A stretch of 64,000 nt of DNA from Paraburkholderia silviterrae. Lineage in GTDB: Bacteria > Pseudomonadota > Gammaproteobacteria > Burkholderiales > Burkholderiaceae. Every line of letters starts with the position of its first letter. The first letter of the stretch is position 1. The notes below the pieces were generated by a model that saw only the letters and a program-made list of their open reading frames with translations, did no database searches and was not told the DNA's origin. This document shows positions 9,207-17,572 of this stretch, piece after piece. Made by a program: the position numbers and the translations under genes. The DNA is taken from the NCBI RefSeq assembly GCF_004353915.1, contig NZ_SMRP01000001.1, positions 875,485 through 939,484 of the forward strand, read 5' to 3'.

Positions 9207-9770
9207 TTAGATCTTGCCGACGAGGTCGAGCGACGGCTTGAGCGTTTCAGCGCCCGGCGTCCACTTGGCGGGGCACACTTCGCCCGGGTGAGCAGCAACG
9301 TATTGAGCAGCCTGAACCTTGCGCAGCAGTTCCTTGGCGTCACGGCCGATGCCGTTGTCGTGGATTTCGCACAGCTTGATCTCGCCTTGCGGGTTGATCA
9401 CGAACGTGCCGCGCAGCGCCAGGCCTTCTTCTTCGATCATCACGTCGAAGTTGCGCGTGATCGCGCCGGTCGGGTCGCCAACGAGCGGGTATTGGATCTT
9501 GGCGATCGTATCCGACGTGTCGTGCCATGCCTTGTGCGTGAAGTGCGTGTCGGTCGACACGCCGTAGACTTCAACGCCCAGCTTCTGGAATTCTGCGTAC
9601 TGGTCGGCCAGGTCGCCGAGTTCAGTCGGGCACACGAAAGTGAAGTCGGCCGGGTAGAACACGACAACAGACCACTTGCCGAGGAAGTTCTCTTCAGAGA
9701 CCGGAACGAACTTGCCATTGTGGAATGCGGTGGCCTTGAACGGCTTGACTTGCGTGTTGATGAGAGACAT
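9207..9770 (-). CDS. ahpC: Alkyl hydroperoxide reductase subunit C (2-Cys peroxiredoxin)
   Basis: 187 residues, typical length. Peroxidatic Cys47 lies in FTFVCPTE and resolving Cys166 in [10 protein letters not shown], with the C-terminal tail of the typical 2-Cys class. It reduces H2O2, alkyl peroxides and peroxynitrite, and is recycled by AhpF encoded 178 bases downstream. The ribosome-binding site GAGGAAAC precedes the ATG. An OxyR-like site lies 70-106 bases upstream. Confidence 0.98.
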   Translation of the reverse strand: MSLINTQVKPFKATAFHNGKFVPVSEENFLGKWSVVVFYPADFTFVCPTELGDLADQYAEFQKLGVEVYGVSTDTHFTHKAWHDTSDTIAKIQYPLVGDPTGAITRNFDVMIEEEGLALRGTFVINPQGEIKLCEIHDNGIGRDAKELLRKVQAAQYVAAHPGEVCPAKWTPGAETLKPSLDLVGKI

Positions 9771-9839
9771 CAGTTGTTTCCTCGCTCTGGGTTGGAAAAG
9801 GTATGGACGAAGGTTACGGGAACCGCGACCATTTGAAAA

Positions 9840-9876
9840 ATTGATTACGTTGATCGCCGGAATAAAGCGGGTCTAT
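9840..9876 (-). promoter_or_regulatory. Candidate OxyR binding site upstream of ahpC
   Basis: Read on the minus strand, four tetramers appear at exact 7-base spacing: ATAG, TTAT, ATCA, CAAT. The OxyR consensus is ATAG-N7-CTAT-N7-ATAG-N7-CTAT, so 12 of 16 positions match with perfect phasing. The position, 70-106 bases before the ahpC start, suits activation. Confidence 0.55.
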
Positions 9877-10180
9877 CGATCCCCATAGAAAATCCTGGAG
9901 GGGCCTTCGAAGCCCGCCAGCACGGCGTTGCGCGCCCGCGTCAAGCGGCCCGAGCAACCCTCGGGGCGGTGAGCATACAACGAAATTGCGACATTGCGCC
10001 TCATGTGCCCGATGCGCGAATGCTTCATGGCCGTGCATTCGCGCGCCTTGCCGGCCGCACCTTGCCGGCCGCACCTGCTCAGCCTCAGCGCCAGTCGGCC
10101 GGCCGCGCCGGCAGTCTCCTAGATGCGGGCACAACCGCCGAATTTCAAGACCTGCGCACACATCCCGCAGACTGTCCGCA
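9877..10180. other. Intergenic region between ahpC promoter and LysR gene
   Basis: No convincing gene. A 14-base unit CCTTGCCGGCCGCA is duplicated in tandem at 10046-10073. The region must hold the end of the LysR transcript, but no clear terminator was seen. Confidence 0.35.
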
Positions 10181-11089
10181 TCAAAGCGCACCACCGCGCG
10201 CGGTTGCCGCACGGGCAGTCAAGCGCTCGCGCAGAAATTGCGTGAACGCGCGTATGGTCACGGAAGCTTCACGATGCTGCGGATACAGCGCGTGCAGCGC
10301 GTTGGGCGGGGGAATGTACGGCTCGAGCACCTCGACCAGCAGCCCCGCATCCACCGATCCCGCCACGATGAAGTCGGGCAGATAGCAGATGCCGAGGCCC
10401 GCCACGGCCGCATCGCGGAGCACCTCGCCGTTGTTGGCCCGCAGCGGCCCGTGCACCTCGAACGGCGTGCGCACCCCGTCGATCATGAACTCCCACGCGG
10501 CGCGCCCCTGCTGCCCGTATGGCAGGCAGGCGTGCTGCGCGAGGTCGTCAGGCGTTTGCGGCGCGCGGTGGCGGCGCCGGTAGCCCGGGCTGCAGCAAGG
10601 GATCATGCGCACATCGATGAGCTTCTGGGCGATCAGCGTGGAATCCGCGAGCCGCCCGATGCGCAGCGCCATGTCGAAGCCTTCTCCGATCACGTCGACG
10701 TTGCGGTCGCTCAGATCCATGTCGAAGTGCACGTCGGGATGCGCGCGCAGGAATTCGGCAACGAGCGGCGAGAGATGCGCCATGCCGAACGACATCGGCG
10801 CGCTCACCTTGAGCAGGCCGCGCGGCTCCGAGCGCCGGGCCGACATGGCCTGCTCCGTGTCGGCCACATCGGCGAGGATGCGCCTGGCGCGCTCGTAGAA
10901 CTCCTGGCCGAGATCCGTCACGGCCAGCTTGCGCGTATTGCGCACGAGCAGGCGCGCGCCAAGGTCGGCTTCCAGCGCGGCCACGCGGCGGCTCACGAAC
11001 TGCTTCGAAAGCCGCAGGCGGTTGGCCGCCGCCGTGAAACTGCCCGCGTCCACGGTGTTCACGAAGATTCGCATGTCGTCGAGTTGCAT
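10181..11089 (-). CDS. LysR-family transcriptional regulator
   Basis: 302 residues. The N-terminal winged helix-turn-helix (residues 1-60: MRIFVNTVDAGSFTAAANRL, then SKQFVSRRVAALE) is followed by a LysR substrate-binding domain of the CrgA/YafC-like subgroup (KVSAPMSFG, PYGQQGRAAWEF). It is divergent from the pirin gene across a 156-base gap that contains a T-N11-A palindrome, the usual arrangement for a LysR protein controlling its neighbour. The inducer is unknown. It is not OxyR: the conserved redox cysteine region is absent. Confidence 0.93.
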   Translation of the reverse strand: MQLDDMRIFVNTVDAGSFTAAANRLRLSKQFVSRRVAALEADLGARLLVRNTRKLAVTDLGQEFYERARRILADVADTEQAMSARRSEPRGLLKVSAPMSFGMAHLSPLVAEFLRAHPDVHFDMDLSDRNVDVIGEGFDMALRIGRLADSTLIAQKLIDVRMIPCCSPGYRRRHRAPQTPDDLAQHACLPYGQQGRAAWEFMIDGVRTPFEVHGPLRANNGEVLRDAAVAGLGICYLPDFIVAGSVDAGLLVEVLEPYIPPPNALHALYPQHREASVTIRAFTQFLRERLTARAATARGGAL

Positions 11090-11118
11090 GGTTATTGTCT
11101 ACTCATATATGACAGTGA

Positions 11119-11133
11119 GTCGTATTTTACGAC
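11119..11133. promoter_or_regulatory. Candidate LysR box between lysR and pirin genes
   Basis: GTCGTA-TTT-TACGAC is a perfect 6-bp inverted repeat and includes a canonical T-N11-A (TCGTATTTTACGA). It lies 30 bases from the LysR start and about 110 bases from the pirin start. Confidence 0.55.
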
Positions 11134-11245
11134 GCTTCATCTCATGCTGGTTGACCTAAACTGACGTTCATCGCAGCAGGATATTGATCAACCGGCCTGG
11201 AGCAAGACGCCTCGGCGCCCACTCCGGCCAACAGGAGAAACGAAC

Positions 11246-11971
11246 ATGATCGAACTTCGCAAGGCAGATCAACGCGGCCGTGCCGAACATGGCTGGCTCA
11301 GCTCGCGCCACACGTTTTCGTTTGCCAACTACTACGATGCGCAGCAGACCGGCTTCTCGGACCTGCTCGTGATCAACGACGACCGCGTCGCCCCGGCGCG
11401 CGGCTTCGGCAAGCACCCGCACCGCGACATGGAAATCTTCTCGTACGTGCTGGAAGGCGCGCTCGAGCACAAGGACTCGATGGGCACCGGCTCGGTGATC
11501 GTCCCCGGCGATGTGCAGCTGATGAGTGCCGGCACGGGCGTCGCGCACAGCGAGTTCAACCACTCGGCCGAACAGCCGGTGCACTTCCTGCAGATCTGGA
11601 TTGCGCCGAACGTGAAGGGCGCGCAGCCGCGCTATCTGCAGAAGAATATTCCGGGCGAGGAAAAGCGCGGCAAGCTGCGCCTGATCCTCTCGCCGGACGG
11701 CGCCGCCGAGTCGCTCGAGCTGCGCCAGGACGCGCGGGTCTACGCGGGTCTCTTCGACGGCGCGGAAAGCGCGAAGGTCGAGATCGGCGCCGATCGCTAC
11801 GCCTACGTGCACGTGGCGCGCGGCAGCGTGAAGGTCAACGGCCTGGAGCTGGGCGAAGGCGACGGCGCGCGCATCCGCTCGGAGCGCGAGCTGACCTTCA
11901 CCGACGGACACGATGCCGAGGTGTTGGTGTTCGATCTGCGTAATATCGAGGTGTCGGAGCTCTGGTCGTAA
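11246..11971 (+). CDS. Pirin-family protein (YhhW-like, bicupin)
   Basis: 241 residues. The N-terminal cupin has the pirin signature FGKHPHRDMEIFSYVLEGAL and GTGVAHSEFNHS, whose His/Glu residues bind the metal in YhhW, a quercetinase in vitro. The second cupin (residues about 150-235) is degenerate, as usual. It is divergent from the LysR regulator, and a pirin next to LysR and DoxX genes is a common proteobacterial grouping tied to oxidative or aromatic stress. The physiological substrate is unknown. Confidence 0.93.
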   Translation: MIELRKADQRGRAEHGWLSSRHTFSFANYYDAQQTGFSDLLVINDDRVAPARGFGKHPHRDMEIFSYVLEGALEHKDSMGTGSVIVPGDVQLMSAGTGVAHSEFNHSAEQPVHFLQIWIAPNVKGAQPRYLQKNIPGEEKRGKLRLILSPDGAAESLELRQDARVYAGLFDGAESAKVEIGADRYAYVHVARGSVKVNGLELGEGDGARIRSERELTFTDGHDAEVLVFDLRNIEVSELWS

Positions 11972-12104
11972 CCGAGGCCCTGGCGTCAGCCTTTCATTCG
12001 ACTGGCGCCGGCGGCCCGACGCGGTCCCGCAAACCAGCGGGCCGCGCCGCCGACAGGCGCAACAAAGCAAACAAACGACTTAAACGACACATTGGAGAAA
12101 TAAC

Positions 12105-12518
12105 ATGCGATACAACCTCTTCGGCCAAGGCAACGACGCCGCCCTGCTCGTCTCGCGCATCCTGCTGGTCACCCTGTTCGTGATCTTCGGCTGGTCCAAG
12201 CTCACCGGATTTTCCGGCACCGTCGACTACATGACGCACGCGGGCGCGCCCATGCCCATGATCTCTGCCGTCATTGCCGTCGTCATGGAATTCGTGGTGG
12301 GCATTCTGCTCCTCGTTGGCTTCTATACGCGTCCGCTCGCAGTGCTGCTCGCGATCTACACCATCGCCACCGCGCTCATCGGCCACCGCTTCTGGACCAT
12401 GACGGGCATGGATCAGTACATGAACATGATCAACTTCTACAAGAACGTCAGCATCGCGGGCGGCCTGATCGCGCTCGCCGTGACGGGTCCGGGCAAGTTC
12501 TCGATCGACAGGAAGTAA
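12105..12518 (+). CDS. DoxX-family inner-membrane protein
   Basis: 137 residues with four hydrophobic spans. It opens with ALLVSRILLVTLFVIFGWSK and contains FVVGILLLVGFYTRPLA, the DoxX pattern. DoxX proteins are small inner-membrane proteins linked to redox or sulfur stress; the exact activity is not known. It lies 133 bases after the pirin gene in the same direction and is closed by a strong terminator, so it is probably part of the same regulon. Confidence 0.9.
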   Translation: MRYNLFGQGNDAALLVSRILLVTLFVIFGWSKLTGFSGTVDYMTHAGAPMPMISAVIAVVMEFVVGILLLVGFYTRPLAVLLAIYTIATALIGHRFWTMTGMDQYMNMINFYKNVSIAGGLIALAVTGPGKFSIDRK

Positions 12519-12546
12519 CGCCGGCGCCGTAAAGGCGCGGTGCGGA

Positions 12547-12582
12547 AAAGCGCGATGGCCTGCAAGGCATCGCGCTTTTTTT
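12547..12582 (+). terminator. Intrinsic terminator after the DoxX gene
   Basis: A stem of 13-14 bp (AAGCGCGATGGCCT with AGGCATCGCGCTT, one bulge) is followed by a run of seven T residues. Confidence 0.92.
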
Positions 12583-12805
12583 GCGTCTCCTGCCGGTCTC
12601 TTTGCAGCCTCTTTGCGCTCTCTTTGCGCCGTGCTGGCCGCCTTGCCTGGCATAGCCTGTGACGCATGGCCTATGCCGTATGTCCGAATGTACTTCGATG
12701 CATGCGCATGCGAGGATCAGTCCAGATCCATACACGGTTCGCACGCGCTTCGCCTTGCACGCGCAGCGTCGAACCCAGGCATAGCCAGCACACGAGGAAA
12801 CCTCC

Positions 12806-14170
12806 ATGCAAGACCGCCCAGGCGTGAACCAGGAGCGTGCGCAGCGCATCCTGGCACGCGAGCGCGACGCCTTTGTCGCCGCGCGCCCGAAATCGCAAAG
12901 CCTCTCCGCGCAAGCCGCGCAGCATCTGCTGTTCGGCGTGCCGCTGCACTGGATGAACGACTGGTCCACGCCGTTCTCGCTCTACGTGGATACGGCGCGC
13001 GGCGCCGCCTTCACCGACGTGGACGGTCACCGCTACATCGACCTCTGCCTCGGCGACACGGGCGCGATGTTCGGCCATGCGCCGCCCGCCGTCGCGCGGG
13101 CGCTCGCGCGCCAGGCGCAGCGCGGCTTCACGACGATGCTGCCGGGCGCCGACGCGGTGGCCGTGAGCGCGGCGCTCGCGCAGCGTTTCGGCCTGCCGTA
13201 CTGGCAGTTCGCGATGACCGCGAGCGACGCCAACCGCTTCGCGCTGCGCTGGGCGCGCGCGGCCACCGGGCGCGACAAGATCGTCGTGTTCAACGGCTGC
13301 TATCACGGCACCGTGGACGACGTGTTCGTGGATCTCGTCGATGGCCGGCCCACTCAGCGCGCGAGCCTGCTCGGCCAGGTGCACGACCTGCTGCCGCACA
13401 CGCGCGTGGTGGAATTCAACGACCTCGATGCGCTCGCACGCGCGCTCGCCGACGGCGAGGTGGCGTGCGTGCTCGCCGAGCCCGCCATGACCAATGTGGG
13501 CATGGTGCTGCCCGAACCCGGCTTCTGGCGCGAGGCGCAGGCGCTCATGAAGCGCCACGGCACGCTGCTGCTGATCGACGAAACCCATACGATCAGCAGT
13601 GGCCCGCGCGGCTATGCGCGCGAGCACGGCATCGAGCCCGATCTCTTCGTGCTCGGCAAGCCCGTGGGCGGCGGCGTGCCGTGCGCGGTGTACGGCTTTT
13701 CCGCCGAGCTCGCCGCGCGTGCGCAGAAGGCGAAGCTCGATGCGCCGCCGGGCCACTCGGGCATCGGCACGACGCTCACGGCGAACGCGCTCTCGATGAG
13801 CGCGATGCGCGCGACGCTCGACGAAGTCATGACCGACGCTGCTTATGCGCATATGTTCGCGCTCGCCGAGCGCCTCGCGCAGGGCCTCTCCGCCACGATC
13901 GCGCGCCATGCGCTGCCGTGGTGCGTCACGCGCGTAGGGGCGCGCAGCGAGTTCCAGTTCTGCGCCACGCCGCCGCGCAACGGCAGCGAGGCGCGTGCGG
14001 CAATGGACGACGAACTCGAGCACATCATCCATCTGTATCTGCTCAACCGCGGCGTGCTCATCACGCCATTCCACAACATGATGCTCGTGTGCCCCGAGAC
14101 GACTGAAGCCGACGTCGAACGCCTGATCGGCGCGTTCGACGCCTGTCTCGACGAGTTGTGCGCCCGATAA
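12806..14170 (+). CDS. Class III pyridoxal-phosphate aminotransferase (GSA-aminomutase-like)
   Basis: 454 residues. Features of the class III fold: GCYHGT (about residue 170), the cofactor-binding Asp in LLIDETHTI, and Schiff-base Lys285 in VLGKPVGGGVP. The sequence is nearer to glutamate-1-semialdehyde-aminomutase-like transaminases than to the polyamine aminotransferase at 60892. The ATG follows GAGGAAACC. It precedes a FUSC protein by about 100 bases, but no pathway partner lies nearby, so the amino donor and acceptor are unknown. Confidence 0.85.
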   Translation: MQDRPGVNQERAQRILARERDAFVAARPKSQSLSAQAAQHLLFGVPLHWMNDWSTPFSLYVDTARGAAFTDVDGHRYIDLCLGDTGAMFGHAPPAVARALARQAQRGFTTMLPGADAVAVSAALAQRFGLPYWQFAMTASDANRFALRWARAATGRDKIVVFNGCYHGTVDDVFVDLVDGRPTQRASLLGQVHDLLPHTRVVEFNDLDALARALADGEVACVLAEPAMTNVGMVLPEPGFWREAQALMKRHGTLLLIDETHTISSGPRGYAREHGIEPDLFVLGKPVGGGVPCAVYGFSAELAARAQKAKLDAPPGHSGIGTTLTANALSMSAMRATLDEVMTDAAYAHMFALAERLAQGLSATIARHALPWCVTRVGARSEFQFCATPPRNGSEARAAMDDELEHIIHLYLLNRGVLITPFHNMMLVCPETTEADVERLIGAFDACLDELCAR

Positions 14171-14272
14171 ATAGAATCGGGCTGTAACGGCATGCGGAAT
14201 TGCTATGCTTGACGGCCAGGCGGCGCGGCGCCCGGCCGCCTTTCCATTTCGCCTTCAAGCCGATCACAGCCG

Positions 14273-14830
14273 ATGCACGACCCGCAAGAAAACCTCTTCG
14301 CCTATCTCACCTCGCTGCAGCAGTCCGCACTGAGTGCGCTCAAGCTCCTGCCGCTCAAGAGCCGCGCCGCGCAGGGCGCGCTGATGGCGCTGCGCGCCGT
14401 CTGCGGCGCGGGCCTCGCCTATAGCATCGGCCGCGCGCTGCACACCGAGCAGGCGTTCTGGGCGGCGATCACGGCCATCGCCGTCACGCAGCACGATTAC
14501 GCCGATACGCTCACGCAGTCGCGCGACCAGTTCATCGGCGCGATCGCGGGCGGCATCGTGGGCTTTGCGGCGGCCACGCTCGGGCCGGAGAACATGGCCG
14601 CATACCTCGTGGCGGTAGCCGTGGTGATCGTCGCGTGCTGGTGCCTGCGCGTGAGCACCGCCGCGCGGCTTGGCGCGATCACCACCACCATCGTGCTGCT
14701 CGTGCCCAGCCACGGCCCCGTGTGGGGCGTGGCGCTCTTTCGCGTGGCGGAGGTGGCCATCGGCATGGCCTGCGCGCTGCCCGTGTGCTGGGGGTTTTCG
14801 TATCTCGAGCGGCGGTGGCTGCGTGTTTAG
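14273..14830 (+). CDS. FUSC-family membrane protein
   Basis: 185 residues with five to six hydrophobic segments and the FUSC (fusaric acid resistance/YccS-like) motif QAFWAAITAIAVTQ, followed by RDQFIGAIAGGIVGFAAA and RLGAITTTIVLLV. It is the short form with only one set of membrane spans and no soluble domain. Members act in or near aromatic-acid or siderophore export, but the short forms are uncharacterised. Confidence 0.87.
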   Translation: MHDPQENLFAYLTSLQQSALSALKLLPLKSRAAQGALMALRAVCGAGLAYSIGRALHTEQAFWAAITAIAVTQHDYADTLTQSRDQFIGAIAGGIVGFAAATLGPENMAAYLVAVAVVIVACWCLRVSTAARLGAITTTIVLLVPSHGPVWGVALFRVAEVAIGMACALPVCWGFSYLERRWLRV

Positions 14831-14884
14831 GCGATCAATGGGGGTAAGAATCTGCGCTATCATCGTATCCAGTACGCACTTCGA

Positions 14885-15202
14885 ATGACTGCCACCCGAC
14901 GAGAGATCACCGTGAGACCCTCCGCTGCCCTGAATGCGCATCGCACCGAAATCCGCGAAATCGTCAAGGCCAATAGGGCAATGAACCCGCGCGTGTTCGG
15001 TTCGGTGGCGCTCGGCGACGATAAGGACGGCAGCGACCTGGATATTCTGGTCGACCCGACACCGGAAACGTCGTTGCTCGATATTGGCATCATCCAGGAC
15101 ACCTTGGCCCAGTTGCTCGGCGTGGAAGTAGACGTATTGACGCCCAAGGCGTTACCCGAATCCTTCCGGGAGACCGTCATTGCCGAAGCGGTACCCGTAT
15201 GA
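14885..15202 (+). CDS. mntA: MntA minimal nucleotidyltransferase antitoxin
   Basis: 105 residues. The nucleotidyltransferase core has FGSVALG (Gly39-Ser40), the metal pair SDLDILVD (Asp51/Asp53) and a third acidic residue, Asp83, in VEVDVLTP. MntA proteins AMPylate the partner HepT on a tyrosine and so silence it. The stop codon overlaps the hepT start by four bases. All catalytic residues are present. Confidence 0.93.
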   Translation: MTATRREITVRPSAALNAHRTEIREIVKANRAMNPRVFGSVALGDDKDGSDLDILVDPTPETSLLDIGIIQDTLAQLLGVEVDVLTPKALPESFRETVIAEAVPV

Positions 15203-15567
15203 GTCGCGACAAACTCCGTCTGCCCGAATATCTGCAACACATTCTCGATGCCATCGCTCGCATTAGTCGATACACCGCCGGTATGGACAAACAGGCATTC
15301 GAATCCGACGAATTGGTGCGCGACGCCGTTATCCGAAATATCGAAATCGTCGGCGAAGCAAGCTACAACATCCGCAAACATCATCCCGATTTCGTCGGCG
15401 CACATGCGAATCTCCCTTGGGGTGGTGCATATGGGATGCGCAATGCACTGGCCCATGGCTACTACGCCGTCGATCTCGATGTTGTCTGGAATACACTGCT
15501 GAACGATCTTCCTACGCTCGCACGCGACGTCCAAGAATTGCTCGACGAGCTCGTTCGCCGGGGTTGA
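15199..15567 (+). CDS. hepT: HepT-like ribonuclease toxin (DUF86)
   Basis: 122 residues, all-helical HEPN fold. The catalytic motif is RNALAHGYY: Arg81, four residues, His86, then Tyr88, which is the tyrosine AMPylated by MntA in studied pairs. The upstream motif NIEIVGEAS is also typical of DUF86. Overlap with mntA indicates coupled translation. The intact R-x4-H-x-Y suggests an active RNase held in check by MntA. Confidence 0.93.
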   Translation: MSRDKLRLPEYLQHILDAIARISRYTAGMDKQAFESDELVRDAVIRNIEIVGEASYNIRKHHPDFVGAHANLPWGGAYGMRNALAHGYYAVDLDVVWNTLLNDLPTLARDVQELLDELVRRG

Positions 15568-15847
15568 CCGCGTGCTATAGGGGCGCCTCTAATGGCCGCC
15601 GCACCCTTCCGCTCTCAACCCTCGCGAAATAATCCATCTCCCAACGCTGTGCAATAAATGGCGCATTAGCGGCGATAATCAGGGCCGCCGTGCGCAATGC
15701 TTCCACGAGCCGCGCGCCCGCCTATTTGGGTGCGGCCAGTGGGCGCGGTTAGCGCCGAATCGCCCCGTGGATGCGAAAAACGTGCGAAACTCGTCGCCCC
15801 GCGCCGTTTCGGGCGCAAGCAACGCATCGCACACCCATCGCACGCAA

Positions 15848-15982
15848 ATGAACACGAACCGCCAATCCGTCCCCGCCACCCCGAACGCCCCCGCGCGCAA
15901 GTCCATCTCGCTTCTGCAGATGCTCGCGCTAATCGCCTTCGGCGGCATCGCGGCCTCGCTGCTGCTCAGACAGTTCGTCTGA
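15848..15982 (+). CDS. Short single-span membrane protein
   Basis: 44 residues if the ATG at 15848 is used. The C-terminal half is a clear membrane segment (LLQMLALIAFGGIAASLLL). An in-frame start at 15767 would add 27 low-complexity residues. It is placed 43 bases before the rubredoxin gene. No family recognised; the compact hydrophobic segment and normal spacing make it plausible. Confidence 0.45.
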   Translation: MNTNRQSVPATPNAPARKSISLLQMLALIAFGGIAASLLLRQFV

Positions 15983-16025
15983 GCGCCGCGCCGCACGGGA
16001 CGCCCGCTCTACCCCGTTTTCGCTT

Positions 16026-16454
16026 ATGTACAAGAAAGGCGTCGCCCTCGAAATCCAGTTCTCACCCGAGCGCCTGAACGACGGCGCAGGCGATCCCTAC
16101 TGGATCGACCTCACCGCCGAAGAAGCCGCCGCACTGCTCGAAACGCTGCAAACGAAGCTCGCCGCACGCGAGAGCACCTCGGCGCCGCTCGTCGTGGCGC
16201 TCGACACGCCGCGCGAGCCGTCCGCCGCCGATGGCACGGCGCCCGCCGCCGCTGCAAGCCCGGCAATCTCCGCCCCCGCCGACCATGGCCTCAAGCAATG
16301 GGTCTGCGTGATCTGCGGCTGGGTGTACGACGAAGCGGCCGGCGCCCCCGACGACGGCCTCGCACCCGGCACGCGCTGGGCCGACGTGCCCGACGACTGG
16401 CGCTGCCCGCTGTGCGACGTGGGCAAGGAAGATTTTGCGCTGGTCGAGTTCTAA
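16026..16454 (+). CDS. Rubredoxin domain with an N-terminal extension
   Basis: 142 residues. Residues about 90-142 are a complete rubredoxin: WVCVICGWVYD and WRCPLCDVGKEDF give the four iron ligands Cys94, Cys97, Cys127 and Cys130. Before it lie about 50 residues with some folded character (VALEIQFSPERL, then YWIDLTAEEAAALLETLQ), then an Ala/Pro/Ser-rich linker. A free rubredoxin is about 55 residues, so this is an extended form with its own partner-binding or regulatory part. No rubredoxin reductase or alkane hydroxylase lies nearby. Confidence 0.92.
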   Translation: MYKKGVALEIQFSPERLNDGAGDPYWIDLTAEEAAALLETLQTKLAARESTSAPLVVALDTPREPSAADGTAPAAAASPAISAPADHGLKQWVCVICGWVYDEAAGAPDDGLAPGTRWADVPDDWRCPLCDVGKEDFALVEF

Positions 16455-16531
16455 CGCGTGTGCCTCGCATGAGCGCCTGAATGCGTGCTCATGCACGCAC
16501 ACATCATGCGCTCACCCATTCACGCCCTGCC

Positions 16532-17395
16532 CTACGCCCCTTCGCGCCCGTTCTGCTCGTAGAAAAGCGCAAATAGTTCAGACTGCGAACTAACGCCGAG
16601 CTTCGCGTAAATGTGCTTCTTGTGCGCACGCACGGTCTCGAACGAGATTTGGAGCCGCTCGGCAATCGCGCGCGTCGAAAAACCGGAAAGACTCTGGCGC
16701 ACCACCTCGATCTCGCGCGCCGTGAGCGCCGTGCGGCCGCTTTGCCGCGCCACCGCTTCGAAGCGGCTCGCGTAATCCACGTCGCGTGCGCCAGGCGCGG
16801 CCTCGCTCGCCGCGACGGCCTCCGACTGCGGCATACCCGCATCCGCTTCTGCCGCTTGCGGCGCGGTGAGCGGCTCATAGGGCAGCCGCTGCCGCAACAA
16901 CGCCATCACCCATGGCGCGAACATCGCGAACATCGCAATGTCGCGCTCCGTGTAATGGTGCTTTGCACCGAGCGAGATAATCAGCGTGCGGCGCGCATCG
17001 AGCGGGTGATTGAACTGCACCTCGTCGCCGATGATGTTGCTCTTGAAATAGCGCTGGTAGTAGTCCGTCATGCGGAAGTTGTCGGGCGCGACTTCGGCGA
17101 GCGTGACGAGCCCCGCGCGCGGCCTTTCGCATGCGTTGATATAGAACGGATCGAGCTGGTACATCCCCTCCAGATACGCGCGGAACAAGAGATCCACGGT
17201 GCCGTCGGGCATCGGTGACTCGGCGCAGACCAGCGGCGCGCGATCGCGTATGAAGACGAGCGCGACCCAGTTGTCGAAGGCGATAAACCGCTCGATCACG
17301 CGCGTCATGCGGGTCCAGAAGTCGGGGCCGTCGAGGGCGTCGATGAGCGTCGCGATATGGTGATGGAATGCGCGGTCCTGCCAGTCGGGTTCCAT
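16532..17395 (-). CDS. LuxR-family helix-turn-helix regulator
   Basis: 287 residues. The C-terminal LuxR domain (about 213-275) shows LTAREIEVVRQSLSGFSTRA and ETVRAHKKHIYAKLGVSSQS. The N-terminal 190 residues form a sensory domain not recognisable as a standard autoinducer domain; they are rich in aromatics (YQLDPFYINACE, MTDYYQRYF). It is divergent from the nitrilase gene. A palindromic CAGGGTAACCCTG lies 13-25 bases before its own start, suggesting autoregulation. The ligand is unknown. Confidence 0.9.
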   Translation of the reverse strand: MEPDWQDRAFHHHIATLIDALDGPDFWTRMTRVIERFIAFDNWVALVFIRDRAPLVCAESPMPDGTVDLLFRAYLEGMYQLDPFYINACERPRAGLVTLAEVAPDNFRMTDYYQRYFKSNIIGDEVQFNHPLDARRTLIISLGAKHHYTERDIAMFAMFAPWVMALLRQRLPYEPLTAPQAAEADAGMPQSEAVAASEAAPGARDVDYASRFEAVARQSGRTALTAREIEVVRQSLSGFSTRAIAERLQISFETVRAHKKHIYAKLGVSSQSELFALFYEQNGREGA

Positions 17396-17406
17396 CGTTC
17401 CTCCGG

Positions 17407-17428
17407 TCAGGGTAACCCTGCAGGGTAA
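17407..17428. promoter_or_regulatory. CAGGGTAACCCTG palindrome and extra half-site
   Basis: CAGGGT-A-ACCCTG is a perfect 6-bp inverted repeat (17408-17420), followed at once by a third CAGGGTAA copy (17421-17428). It sits between the LuxR start and the nitrilase gene. The surrounding 15-mer recurs with one mismatch at 24074-24088 in the pyrimidine operon promoter region. Confidence 0.55.
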
Positions 17429-17572
17429 TTTCTATCCAAAAATAACGTGGTGATAATAGCCGCTCCTGAAGCTTGCGCGGCCAATTATCCAGACCGGCTG
17501 CCCGCGAGCCCGAAAAATCGAGGCCCATGGAACCCGCACAAAGCGCCATGGGACCGGAGCACGGAGACAAGC

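Noticed and set aside
10181..11089. LysR gene near ahpC as a possible OxyR
   Set aside because: Lacks the OxyR redox-cysteine region and is divergent from the pirin gene, with its own T-N11-A site.
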